The translations under genes were made by a program, and so were the position numbers. The notes below the pieces were generated by a model that was not told the DNA's origin, did no database searches, and was given only the letters and a program-made list of their open reading frames with translations. Shown one piece after another: positions 32,867 to 42,011 of a stretch of DNA of 64,000 nucleotides (within the stretch, counting starts at the first letter, position 1; every line of letters begins with the position of its first letter). The DNA is from an uncultured Bacteroidia bacterium (GTDB lineage: Bacteria > Bacteroidota > Bacteroidia > Bacteroidales > F082), in NCBI GenBank assembly GCA_902774295.1, contig CACYHP010000006.1:1-64000 (forward strand), given 5' to 3'.

Positions 32867-34168
32867 ATGGTACAAGAAATTAAGATAAAAAATTATCTGT
32901 CGTTTAAAGACGAGGTGATATTTAGTTTTGAAGCAACAAAAGATACTTTCGCTGAAGATTATCAAGTGGTGGAAGTGGCTCCTGGAGTTCGTTTGCTACG
33001 CTTGGCAATGATATACGGCGCTAATGCATCGGGAAAGTCAAATCTGCTGTCGGCTTTTGATTTTTTGGAAAATTTCTGGAGAAACCAATCAAATTCAATT
33101 GAAGATGAAACTGGTGTTATTCCGTTTTTATTAGACAAAGTAACTCCGCAAGAACCATCTGAATTTGAACTTATATTTTATGTTGACGGTACAAAATATT
33201 GGTATCAGCTTTCTATAGATGAGCATGCTGTTCATTCAGAAAAGTTGTATTACTATAAAACCGTACAACCCACGCTTCTTTTCGACCGCAAACTGGTTAA
33301 TGGACAATCTGTTATAACCTATGGAGCACCTGTCAAGTTGAGTGCTGTTGAAAAAGAGAAAATTGCTGTGGAATGTTTGAAGAACATGTCTTTTTTTGCC
33401 GCTCGAGACAAAGCTAATGTGAATATTCCTGATATTGATATCGCGTCCAGTCTGATGAAGAGGCAGTTTATGCCGGTAATTCTTCCGAAAAGTGCTTTGT
33501 TTGAATATGCTGAGCGCAAAGCAGTTGAGGATAATTCTCTTAAAACTCACTTGTTGAATTTTTTAAAGCAAGCTGATTTCAATATCTCAGATGTTGTAAC
33601 AGATGTGATTAAAGAACAAATACCAGAAAACTACCTTAGGATGGTTTTGAATAGTGATGTCGTTCCTGCAATAGAAAAAGAACAATTAAGAAAAGACGGT
33701 ACAGTAACACACTATAAAACCATGTTTGAGCATACAATAAACTCTCAAGATGGTGAAACAAAGTTCTATCTTCCAAAGGATTTGGAATCATTGGGAACTT
33801 TGCGGACTTTTGGCATTGAAACAGCAATATATTATGCTCAACAAATGGGGGCATTTTTGCCAATTGATGAAATAGAAAATTCTTTGCATCCGCAATTATT
33901 GCGTTTTATATTGTTGGATTTCTTGAGGAAAAACACCAATGCTCAACTGCTTATAACAACTCATTATGATCCGTTACTCAATGATATTAGCAGACCGAAT
34001 GATCAGCGGATTTTTAGAAAAGACAGTGTTTGGTTTACTGAAAAGAATGATAATGGTCATACCGAAGTGTATTCTTTGGCGGAATTTAGAGGATTGAATA
34101 GATTGTCTTCAATACAAAAGGCATATAATCAGGGTAATTTTGGTGCATTCCCTCAAATTGATTTGTAA
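32867..34168 (+). CDS. RloA/AbiLi-type AAA15 ATPase
   Basis: 433 residues. SMC/OLD-like ATPase with the Walker A GANASGKS at 51-58, reached after the N-terminal strand IKIKNYLSFKDEVIFSF. Walker B and D-loop region LPIDEIENSLHPQLL are near residue 340, with TTHYDPLL after it as the switch histidine. Overlong insert (about 90-290) as in RloA. Coupled to rloB 2 bases downstream; ATPase plus Toprim partner is the layout of AbiL and, more distantly, PARIS and OLD systems. Likely senses phage and controls the RloB nuclease. Confidence 0.87.
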   Translation: MVQEIKIKNYLSFKDEVIFSFEATKDTFAEDYQVVEVAPGVRLLRLAMIYGANASGKSNLLSAFDFLENFWRNQSNSIEDETGVIPFLLDKVTPQEPSEFELIFYVDGTKYWYQLSIDEHAVHSEKLYYYKTVQPTLLFDRKLVNGQSVITYGAPVKLSAVEKEKIAVECLKNMSFFAARDKANVNIPDIDIASSLMKRQFMPVILPKSALFEYAERKAVEDNSLKTHLLNFLKQADFNISDVVTDVIKEQIPENYLRMVLNSDVVPAIEKEQLRKDGTVTHYKTMFEHTINSQDGETKFYLPKDLESLGTLRTFGIETAIYYAQQMGAFLPIDEIENSLHPQLLRFILLDFLRKNTNAQLLITTHYDPLLNDISRPNDQRIFRKDSVWFTEKNDNGHTEVYSLAEFRGLNRLSSIQKAYNQGNFGAFPQIDL

Positions 34169-34170
34169 TT

Positions 34171-34755
34171 ATGGCAAGGAGTTTTGAAAACAGAAAACAA
34201 CAGCAGCGCTCGGTTACCATTGTGGGAGAAGGGCTAACCGAACAGCATTATTTTACACATATTCGATTCTTGTTCGGTTACCATTATACTATTAAGCCTT
34301 ACTATTTTTCCATAACATCATTGGTTGAGATGGATAAGAAGATTGCTGAGGCTATTTCTGATGGAGGTGTCGCCATTGCTGTGTTTGATGCAGATGTGTC
34401 AAATCGCAATGAAGAGGAGAGAAAAAGACTGGAAATAATTCGCAAAAAGTACGGAAATAAAAAGAATGTTGTTTTGTGTGATAGTATGACTTCAATTGAA
34501 TATTGGTTTTTGCTTCATTACGAGAACACTAATCGATACTTCAAGGATTCCTTTGCCACGGAACAAGAGCTTAGAAAACATATCTCTGATTATGAAAAGA
34601 AGTCGAAGTTTTTGCAAAATGTAAAATGGGTTGTGGATATGTGTGCTGATGAGAAATTAGAGACAGCAATAAAAAGAGCCATCGCATTTGATCATAATGG
34701 TGAATCATATTCTAATGTTTATAAAGCTTTTGAATTATTGAATAAACTTAAGTAA
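34171..34755 (+). CDS. RloB/AbiLii Toprim-like nuclease
   Basis: 194 residues, normal for RloB. Toprim fold: VTIVGEGLTEQHYF with the conserved Glu (E18), AVFDADVSNRNEEER with the D-x-D pair (about 73-75), and SMTSIEYWFLLHY typical of RloB. Probably the nuclease half of the rloAB pair, cutting tRNA or DNA when released; target not visible. hsdR starts 4 bases after its stop. Confidence 0.88.
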   Translation: MARSFENRKQQQRSVTIVGEGLTEQHYFTHIRFLFGYHYTIKPYYFSITSLVEMDKKIAEAISDGGVAIAVFDADVSNRNEEERKRLEIIRKKYGNKKNVVLCDSMTSIEYWFLLHYENTNRYFKDSFATEQELRKHISDYEKKSKFLQNVKWVVDMCADEKLETAIKRAIAFDHNGESYSNVYKAFELLNKLK

Positions 34756-34759
34756 AATT

Positions 34760-37700
34760 ATGCCATACTTCAACGAAAGCCAGTTAGAACAGTCGATAAT
34801 CGCCTTGCTGCTTGAGCAGGATTATGATTACGTGAAAGGCGATGCACTGACAGAGCGCGACCTCGATGAGGTGGTGCTGCACGACGACCTCGCACAATAT
34901 TTGCGTAACCGCTATAAAAACGATGGCATTACAGAGCAAGAGGTGGAAAGCGCAATACGCGTGATAAAACAGAAGACCGGCGGCTCGCTTTACGATGAAA
35001 ACAAGCATACCCTGAATCTGCTGATGGACGGCTTCTCGCTGAAACGTGAGGATGCCACAAAGCAGAATCTCTATATCTATCCGATAGCTTTCGATGAGGC
35101 AAACCAAAAGTATAACAAATTCAAGGTTATAAACCAGTTTGAGATTGTTGGCAACACGCTGCGCATCCCGGATGCTATCATTTTTATAAATGGCTTGCCA
35201 GTGGTGGTGTTTGAGTTCAAAAACGCTCTCAAACAAAACACTACAATTGAAGACGCATACAAACAACTGACAATACGGTATCGTCGCGATATTCCTCAGC
35301 TTTTCAAATACACAGCGTTTATTGTCATTTCAGATGGTGTGAACAATAAATTCGGAACACTTTATACACCTTACGAGTTTTTCTATGCTTGGCGAAAAGT
35401 CAACGCCAAAGACAAGGCTGGCGATGGCATCAACTCGTTGAAAACGATGATTTCAGGACTGTTCCGCAAAGACCGTCTCGTCGATGTCATCCACAACTTC
35501 GTTTATTTCCCGGACACATCTAAAGACGAGCGTAAATATATCTGCCGTTATCCACAGTATTTTGCGGCACGCTCGCTTTATCAGAATATACTTAACCACA
35601 GCAAGCTGAATCCTAACGGAGACGGCAAAGGCGGTACATATTTCGGCGCAACGGGTTGCGGCAAGTCGTTGACAATGTTGTTCTTGTGCCGTCTGCTTAT
35701 GAAAAGCAAAGCATTATGCAGCCCAACAATCATTCTCATAACTGACAGAACCGACCTCGACGACCAGCTCTCACGTTTGTTGCTTAACGCAAAACAGTTT
35801 GTTGGTGACAGCGTCATTGAGCAGGTTGAAAGTCGTGAAGATTTGAAGGCCAAACTGCAGGGCAGGACAAGCGGAGGTGTATTCTTAACGACGATACAAA
35901 AATTTTCAAAAGATATAAATCTGCTTTCAAACAGAGCTAACATCATCTGCATCAGCGATGAAGCTCATCGTACACAGACGAGTTTGGAAGAGAAAGTGGA
36001 GATTACCGATAAAGGTGTAAAACGTTCATTTGGTTTTGCTAAATATCTTCGCGATTCGTTGCCAAACGCCACATACGTAGGCTTTACCGGTACTCCAATC
36101 GACCCGACACTTGATGTGTTTGGTGGCATTGTCGATGAATATTCAATGATTGAGGCCGTTGAGGATGGTATTACAAAAACCATCATGTATGAGGGACGCG
36201 CCTCGCATGTGTTTGCCGACAGCGAGCTTATAAAACAAATAGAGGCTTATTACGACAAGTGTGCCGAAGAAGGCTCGTCGGAATATCAGATTGAGGAAAG
36301 CAAACGCGCTATGACGCAGATGAGCATTTTGCTCAACAGTCCAGATTTGATACATCGTTTGGCCATAGATTTCATCCAGCATTACGAGCGTAGAGTGGAA
36401 GAGGGTAGTACCGTCAAAGGCAAAGCTATGATTGTGTGCGCCACACGTGAGATAGCGTTCTCAATCTATAAAGAGATTGTCGCTATGCGTCCTGAATGGG
36501 CGGAGGTGAAGATATGCGGTGATGGAGAGGAGCTTACAAAAGAAGAGGCTGAAAAAATCAAGCCAATTGAGAAAATCAAGTTGGTTTGCATACGCCAAAA
36601 AGACGACGACCCTGAATTATACAATTTGTTAGGTACTGATGATGAGCGTAAGAAACTTGACCTGCAGTTTAAAGAAGACAAGTCGAATTTCAAAATTGCC
36701 ATCGTCGTCGATATGTGGATTACCGGCTTCGATGTGCCATGTCTTGATACAATGTACTGCTACAAGCCGTTGCAGATGCATACTTTGATTCAGACTGTCA
36801 GCCGTGTGAACAGGAATTATCCTGGCAAAGACAAAGGTTTAATCGTTGATTATCTCGGTATTAAGAAAAAGTTCAACCAGGCAATGCGGAAATACGCCAC
36901 AGGTGGACAAAACGAAACTCCTGTAGAAACTATCGATGCCGCTGTTAAGTTGTTTAAAGATGAACTCGACTTGCTGAGACGTATGTTTAATGGTTTTGAT
37001 TACAGCAAATTCTTTACCGGAACACCGCTTGAACAGCTAAATACACTGCAGATTGCTGCTGAGTGTATCCAGCAGACTGCTGAATCTGAAAAACGCTTCA
37101 TGAAACATTCTTTAATCATGAAGTCGGCATATAACATGTGCAACAACGACGAAAGAATTACAAGTGATGAGGTCAACGATGTGCATTTCTTCTCTGGTGT
37201 GCGTTCAATAATCTATAAGACCACTACAGGCGAATCGCCAGATGCTACGCAGATGAACAAGCATGTGCTGAAACTGGTTAATGAAGCGCTTGTCTCGGAA
37301 GAAGTTGTAGCTATCAACACCATGCGACTCGACAATTCGGAGCAAATTGACATGCTTGCGACTCAATATATGGAAAAGCTGAAACGTCTGCCATATCAAA
37401 ACACAAAAGTTAAGTTGATGGAACAGTTGCTGAAGCGTGTCATAGATAGCGTCAGACGGGTTAATAAGGTCAAGGCAGTCAGTTTTACCGACCGTTTGAA
37501 AGAAATTATCGACAAATACAACGATCGCTCCGATGATATCGTCTTGGCTGATGAAATCGTCACTGAAGTCGCAAAGCAGTTGGCTGATTTGTTTGAAGAT
37601 ATTAAGAAAGACAACGTTTTGCCAGATGGAATTCCAAATATCGAAGTAAAGGCGTTTTATGATATTTTGAAATCTGTTGCAGAGCAATATGGATTTGTGG

Positions 37701-37927
37701 GGAAATATACGGAAGAAGAGTATATTGCTATGGCGAAGGATGTTAAAGATGTTGTTGATGATGGTTCTCAATTTATTGACTGGGATAAACGTTCTGACAT
37801 CACGGCACAACTTAAAGTACAAATTATATTAACACTTGCAAAATACGATTATCCACCTCATACAAGAAGCGAGGTGTTCAAGGCTATTTTCGAGCAAGCA
37901 GAGAATTTTAAGAAGAATAATTTGTAG
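34760..37927 (+). CDS. hsdR: Type I restriction endonuclease subunit R
   Basis: 1055 residues, full length. DNA translocase-nuclease. N-terminal PD-(D/E)XK nuclease with D138, E152 and K154 in RIPDAIIFINGLPVVVFEFKNA-type strands. Superfamily 2 motor: Walker A GATGCGKS from residue 296, DEAH box from residue 400, GFTGTPID, and motif VI in QTVSRVNRNYPGKDKG. Helical C-terminal domain after about 720. Its first 44 bases recur at 28870 and 29978. Separated from hsdS by about 8 kb of accessory genes; ends one base before the convergent amidohydrolase. Confidence 0.96.
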   Translation: MPYFNESQLEQSIIALLLEQDYDYVKGDALTERDLDEVVLHDDLAQYLRNRYKNDGITEQEVESAIRVIKQKTGGSLYDENKHTLNLLMDGFSLKREDATKQNLYIYPIAFDEANQKYNKFKVINQFEIVGNTLRIPDAIIFINGLPVVVFEFKNALKQNTTIEDAYKQLTIRYRRDIPQLFKYTAFIVISDGVNNKFGTLYTPYEFFYAWRKVNAKDKAGDGINSLKTMISGLFRKDRLVDVIHNFVYFPDTSKDERKYICRYPQYFAARSLYQNILNHSKLNPNGDGKGGTYFGATGCGKSLTMLFLCRLLMKSKALCSPTIILITDRTDLDDQLSRLLLNAKQFVGDSVIEQVESREDLKAKLQGRTSGGVFLTTIQKFSKDINLLSNRANIICISDEAHRTQTSLEEKVEITDKGVKRSFGFAKYLRDSLPNATYVGFTGTPIDPTLDVFGGIVDEYSMIEAVEDGITKTIMYEGRASHVFADSELIKQIEAYYDKCAEEGSSEYQIEESKRAMTQMSILLNSPDLIHRLAIDFIQHYERRVEEGSTVKGKAMIVCATREIAFSIYKEIVAMRPEWAEVKICGDGEELTKEEAEKIKPIEKIKLVCIRQKDDDPELYNLLGTDDERKKLDLQFKEDKSNFKIAIVVDMWITGFDVPCLDTMYCYKPLQMHTLIQTVSRVNRNYPGKDKGLIVDYLGIKKKFNQAMRKYATGGQNETPVETIDAAVKLFKDELDLLRRMFNGFDYSKFFTGTPLEQLNTLQIAAECIQQTAESEKRFMKHSLIMKSAYNMCNNDERITSDEVNDVHFFSGVRSIIYKTTTGESPDATQMNKHVLKLVNEALVSEEVVAINTMRLDNSEQIDMLATQYMEKLKRLPYQNTKVKLMEQLLKRVIDSVRRVNKVKAVSFTDRLKEIIDKYNDRSDDIVLADEIVTEVAKQLADLFEDIKKDNVLPDGIPNIEVKAFYDILKSVAEQYGFVGKYTEEEYIAMAKDVKDVVDDGSQFIDWDKRSDITAQLKVQIILTLAKYDYPPHTRSEVFKAIFEQAENFKKNNL

Positions 37928-37928
37928 G

Positions 37929-39527
37929 CTAATACACCATCTCCCCATTAATAAACGTGTTCATCACCTTTACCTCGGGTATTTTCTCGTCATCAATGCT
38001 CATAATATCATCGGAAAGTATCACAAAATCAGCCTCTTTGCCGATTTCGATGCTGCCTTTGCGGGACTCGGCGAAGTAACCTTTCGCTGCCCAGATGGTC
38101 ATTGATCTTAAAGCTTCTTCACGAGTTAATTTATTGTCAATCAGATATTCGCGTGCAACAGAGGAATAAAACGTCTTAAGAGGGGAGACGTGCTCAATAG
38201 GGAAGTCGGTGCCGTTGATGAGCCAGCCGTTCTGTGCAAGCAAAGTCTTGTAGGCATAGGCGTTTTTAACCCTTTCTGAACCCAGGCGTTCCTCCGCCCA
38301 TGGCATGTCGGATGTGCAGTGCGTGGCCTGAATCGAAGGAATGACGCTGTATTCTTTATATAATGCAAAGTCCTGAGGATTAACCACCTGAGAGTGCTCG
38401 ATACGCCATCTAAGGTCGTTTTCGCCTTTTAAAAACTTGCCATATTCGTTGAGAATCATCCTCACGCCGCCGTCGCCGATGGCATGACAGCACACCTGAT
38501 AGCCTGCGTTGTAAGCCTTTTCGCAGACATGATCGTAGAATTCTTCATTTTCAACATATAATCCAGTGGCTTCGGGTGCATCGGAATATGGCTCAAGCAA
38601 CTTGGCGCCACGCGAACCGAGAGCACCGTCAGCGTAAATCTTAACCGAACGCACAGTAAGACGTTCTTTCTCAATGACACCGAACTTCATGAAGTAATCC
38701 ATAGTCTCGTCATCAGGATTGACCATGGCGTTGACTTTCATCTTCAAAACGCCTTTCTGCTGCAAAGAATCAATCAAGGCAATGGATTTAATGTCGAGAC
38801 CGGCATCAGTGACGCCTGTCAGACCATGAGCGAAACAGTCGCGTTGTGCGATCTTTAACGCATTGATTCTCTGTTGGTTATTGAGATTAGGAATAATGGC
38901 TTTCGCCATGTCAGCGGAATTGTCGAGAAGGATTCCGGTAGGTTTTCCTTTTTTAAGAATAATATCACCACCTTTGACTTTTGATTTCGCATTTAATCCA
39001 ATGAGTTTCAAGACATTATCACTGACAAGCACTGCATGGCCGTCAACTCGGGTGATGAGCACTTTCTTATCTGGAAAACGCTTCTGAAGCTCGATATTAT
39101 CCGGGAATTCTTTGACATCCCAAAGGTTCTGGTCCCAGCCACGTCCCAAGAGCCATTCTGAATCGTTGTTTTCGTTATGTTTTGCAAGACGTTCCAATAC
39201 TTCCTCAAACGATTTGCAGCCGTTTAAATCGGCATATCGGACTTTGGTCTCACCGTATCCCACAAAGTGGCAGTGACCGTCGATAAAGCCGGGATAGATG
39301 CTTTGTCCTTGCGCATCAAGGGTTTTACTCGCATTATAATGGCTCAAAATCTTTCTGTCGGAGCCGATAGCAACGAATTTACCATCCTTAACGGCAAATG
39401 CCTGCGCCTTACTGAATTGATTGTCAACGGTATAGACATTGGCGTTGTAAACAATCAAATCGACTTTTGTTTTACTGCAAGAGGAAAACAATAAAATCAT
39501 TAGCAATATATCGAAAACTCTTCTCAT
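37929..39527 (-). CDS. YtcJ-like amidohydrolase, lipoprotein
   Basis: 532 residues. Amidohydrolase family 3 metal-dependent hydrolase, exported: signal peptide with lipobox (LLFSSC). Metal ligands: HCH in YPGFIDGHCHFVG, the carbamylatable-lysine region and CHAIGDGG, and a C-terminal Asp in NGTDFPIEHVSPL. C-terminal composite domain IEIGKEADFVILSDD. The substrate (amide, formamide or cyclic urea) cannot be told. It forms the right edge of the defence island. Confidence 0.87.
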   Translation of the reverse strand: MRRVFDILLMILLFSSCSKTKVDLIVYNANVYTVDNQFSKAQAFAVKDGKFVAIGSDRKILSHYNASKTLDAQGQSIYPGFIDGHCHFVGYGETKVRYADLNGCKSFEEVLERLAKHNENNDSEWLLGRGWDQNLWDVKEFPDNIELQKRFPDKKVLITRVDGHAVLVSDNVLKLIGLNAKSKVKGGDIILKKGKPTGILLDNSADMAKAIIPNLNNQQRINALKIAQRDCFAHGLTGVTDAGLDIKSIALIDSLQQKGVLKMKVNAMVNPDDETMDYFMKFGVIEKERLTVRSVKIYADGALGSRGAKLLEPYSDAPEATGLYVENEEFYDHVCEKAYNAGYQVCCHAIGDGGVRMILNEYGKFLKGENDLRWRIEHSQVVNPQDFALYKEYSVIPSIQATHCTSDMPWAEERLGSERVKNAYAYKTLLAQNGWLINGTDFPIEHVSPLKTFYSSVAREYLIDNKLTREEALRSMTIWAAKGYFAESRKGSIEIGKEADFVILSDDIMSIDDEKIPEVKVMNTFINGEMVY

Positions 39528-39537
39528 GACACAAATA

Positions 39538-39560
39538 GGGCTGACAAAAAATGCCAGCCC
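39538..39560 (-). terminator. Probable terminator after the second Omp28-like gene
   Basis: GGGCTG (39538-39543) pairs with CAGCCC (39555-39560). On the minus strand it follows the gene ending at 39573; the T run is weak. Confidence 0.55.
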
Positions 39561-39572
39561 GTTATTTTTTAA

Positions 39573-41225
39573 TTATTGTAATACAATGACTTGCTTGGTA
39601 TTCTTACCGTCTTTTGTTGTCAAAACCATTAAATAAGTGCCTTTTTCAAGTTTCGACAAATCAACAGTTGTCTTATCATTAATTGACTGATTATAAACCA
39701 TTTGACCAGTGGTGTTGTAAACAGTCAAAACATTCATACCTTCAACGTCGACGGTAATGAAACCATTCGATGGGTTAGGGTAGATGTGAGCGTCATTACC
39801 AATGTTTTCTGCGACTCCGTCATTCTTTGTGAAATAAAATTCATTGGATTCCTTATCGGTGAAATCATTTCCTGAAATGATAGTCTGACTTCCAACTTTT
39901 ATTCCATAAAGACCATTTCCGCCAGCCATACCGTTACCACCGGCGTCATAAATTGTAAACATATAGCAATCGTCATCAACAAGCTCAATATTCTCACTAT
40001 AAACCTTATGTGGTTCTTCATAAGGACCGCCACTCACAACAACTTCGCCATTTGAAGTTTTAACAATATCCCATGTGATATTCTGTGGCTCATCATCGGT
40101 ACGAATAGAGAGTTTTAAAGTCTTATTGACAACAACCGGAGCTTCATCGAAAGCGTATCTGTATGTGCCAGGTGCATATTCATCAGCAGCGCCGTTGATC
40201 TGGGTGATTTCAAAAATCATCTCATTGTTTTCCAATGTTTCTACATCTGCAAAATTCAGTTCTCCAAAATTAATCTTTGCAGTCTTGCCAAAATCGATAT
40301 TGCCTTGCCATGTCAAGTCAGCGATACTTGTTCCATTTACAGAGACATTGACTGCCAATGAGTTAATGGTTTCAGAACCGAAATTTGTTACGTAAATATC
40401 AGGATTTACACTTGATGAGCAGATCGTTTTCTTAGTATGATCCAATTTGCTGATTTTAGCTTGTTTTGCAAAAAATGGCTGGACATCATCCGATGACTTG
40501 CAGCCTTGGATCATCTGTTTTGTTGTACCATCCTGGAGCCATGCCACTGCTGTCAACTCACTGACGTTCATAACATTAGCCAAAGCCCACGAATATTTGT
40601 ATGCGAAATAGTCGCCGGCTTCCATCGCTGCGATGCTAGTTCCTGCTGCGCTTGGAAGGAGTTTTTTCATGACGTTATGGAATATTCTTTCACCGTTTGA
40701 GCCAGGAGCAGAAGCATATTCCATCGTTTTTTCAATAACCGAGATGTTAAGTTTCAAGCTGTTTGAATTGATTGCAGAAGATGCACGCCCCATAACAACT
40801 ACAAACATTGTGTCCTGTGCCGCGTTGAAATAATGAGTCATTCGCATGTCAATTGGTGAATCCACGGCTGCCCATTGGTTAATCATAGCTTGACTGACAC
40901 TGCTTGAATTGCCGACCCATGTACCGTCGCCGACTGAATAAGGAACGGCGTTGATGCTGTAAAATGACACTTTTGACGATACATCGCCTGGATTGTGAAG
41001 GTTCATCGGGTCGCCGGCAGCAGGCCAGTTGACGTGGTATTTAATGGCGATGAGCTTGTCGGCATTATTATTAATAAGGTTGTCCAACGCAGGGTTTGCC
41101 GATGCACATGGACCGCATGTTGTACTCGTAAAGCATTCAAGCACAACGGTTCTCTGATTCTGAGCATTGATAACGCCAATGCCAATAATTAGGCTTAATG
41201 TGAGTAATGATAAAATTTTTTTCAT
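39573..41225 (-). CDS. Second Omp28-related thioredoxin-fold protein with T9SS sorting domain
   Basis: 550 residues, paralogue of the protein at 19630 with the same order. Signal peptide (ending INAQ), thioredoxin-like part with FTSTTCGPCASANP (CGPC motif), beta-sandwich middle, then a region DDDCYMFTIYDAGGNGMAGGNGLYGIKVG absent or shorter in the paralogue, and a Por sorting domain (IYPNPSNGFITVDVEG ... LTVYNTTGQMVY ... GTYLMVL ... KQVIVLQ). Likely surface-exposed. The CGPC versus CPYC difference suggests different redox roles, if either is redox active. Confidence 0.88.
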   Translation of the reverse strand: MKKILSLLTLSLIIGIGVINAQNQRTVVLECFTSTTCGPCASANPALDNLINNNADKLIAIKYHVNWPAAGDPMNLHNPGDVSSKVSFYSINAVPYSVGDGTWVGNSSSVSQAMINQWAAVDSPIDMRMTHYFNAAQDTMFVVVMGRASSAINSNSLKLNISVIEKTMEYASAPGSNGERIFHNVMKKLLPSAAGTSIAAMEAGDYFAYKYSWALANVMNVSELTAVAWLQDGTTKQMIQGCKSSDDVQPFFAKQAKISKLDHTKKTICSSSVNPDIYVTNFGSETINSLAVNVSVNGTSIADLTWQGNIDFGKTAKINFGELNFADVETLENNEMIFEITQINGAADEYAPGTYRYAFDEAPVVVNKTLKLSIRTDDEPQNITWDIVKTSNGEVVVSGGPYEEPHKVYSENIELVDDDCYMFTIYDAGGNGMAGGNGLYGIKVGSQTIISGNDFTDKESNEFYFTKNDGVAENIGNDAHIYPNPSNGFITVDVEGMNVLTVYNTTGQMVYNQSINDKTTVDLSKLEKGTYLMVLTTKDGKNTKQVIVLQ

Positions 41226-41246
41226 GATTAATAATTTATTGGTTTT

Positions 41247-41255
41247 GCAAAATTA
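41247..41255 (-). promoter_or_regulatory. -7 box TAATTTTGC for the second Omp28-like gene
   Basis: Minus-strand match 21 bases before the start; it overlaps the stop codon of the upstream ABC ATPase gene. Confidence 0.6.
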
Positions 41256-42011
41256 TAAAATTTCTTTTAACAGATAGTCATTATCGGCATCTTTTAATTC
41301 AAAATATTTTTGAATGGTGCCGTTTTTTAATAAATCAGAACTTTGACCTGCGGCAAACGGCTTGTTTTTGGCGATAATCCAAAGATTGTCGGTGTAGCGG
41401 AGCAGAAGTTCGAGGTCATGCGAGCTGAAAAGAATGGCTTTTTTCTGTTCCTTCGCCAACTTTTTCAGTAATGAAAACAACTCTATTTTACTCGGATAAT
41501 CCAAAAACGCTGTCGGCTCGTCGAGCATGATGACAGGGGTGTTTTGAGCTATCGCCTTGGCTATCATAACCTTCTGTTTCTCTCCATCTGATAAGGTATT
41601 GAAAACTCTGTCAATCAAATGATTAATGCCGACTAATTCAAGTGATGCTTTAATCTCATTTTCATCCTTTTCGGAAAGCTTTCCGAACATGCCGGTATAT
41701 GGATAACGACCTGCTGCGACCACGTCGAAGACCTTCAGAAACATATCGTCAGGGCGTTCGGTGAGGACGATGCCAAGAAGCTTGGCGCGCTCCTTTGGCG
41801 AATATGAAATCAGGTCTTTTCCAAAGAGCTCGATCTTACCGCCAACAGGCTTGATATGCGTCGAAAACGTCTTGAAAAGCGTCGATTTTCCTGCACCGTT
41901 AGGACCCACGAGAGCGATGATATCACCCTCATTGAGCGTCACATTGATGTTTGAAACGACGGTTTTATCATCGTAACCAATTGATAATGCTGATGTTTTT
42001 AATATTTCCAT
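41253..42011 (-). CDS. ABC importer ATPase (FecE/BtuD type)
   Basis: 252 residues. Walker A GPNGAGKST (about 37-45), signature LSDGEKQKV, Walker B VIMLDEPTAFLD and switch SSHDLEL. Energises the permease encoded just upstream, whose stop overlaps its start. The system imports an iron chelate, heme or cobalamin. Confidence 0.92.
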   Translation of the reverse strand: MEILKTSALSIGYDDKTVVSNINVTLNEGDIIALVGPNGAGKSTLFKTFSTHIKPVGGKIELFGKDLISYSPKERAKLLGIVLTERPDDMFLKVFDVVAAGRYPYTGMFGKLSEKDENEIKASLELVGINHLIDRVFNTLSDGEKQKVMIAKAIAQNTPVIMLDEPTAFLDYPSKIELFSLLKKLAKEQKKAILFSSHDLELLLRYTDNLWIIAKNKPFAAGQSSDLLKNGTIQKYFELKDADNDYLLKEIL

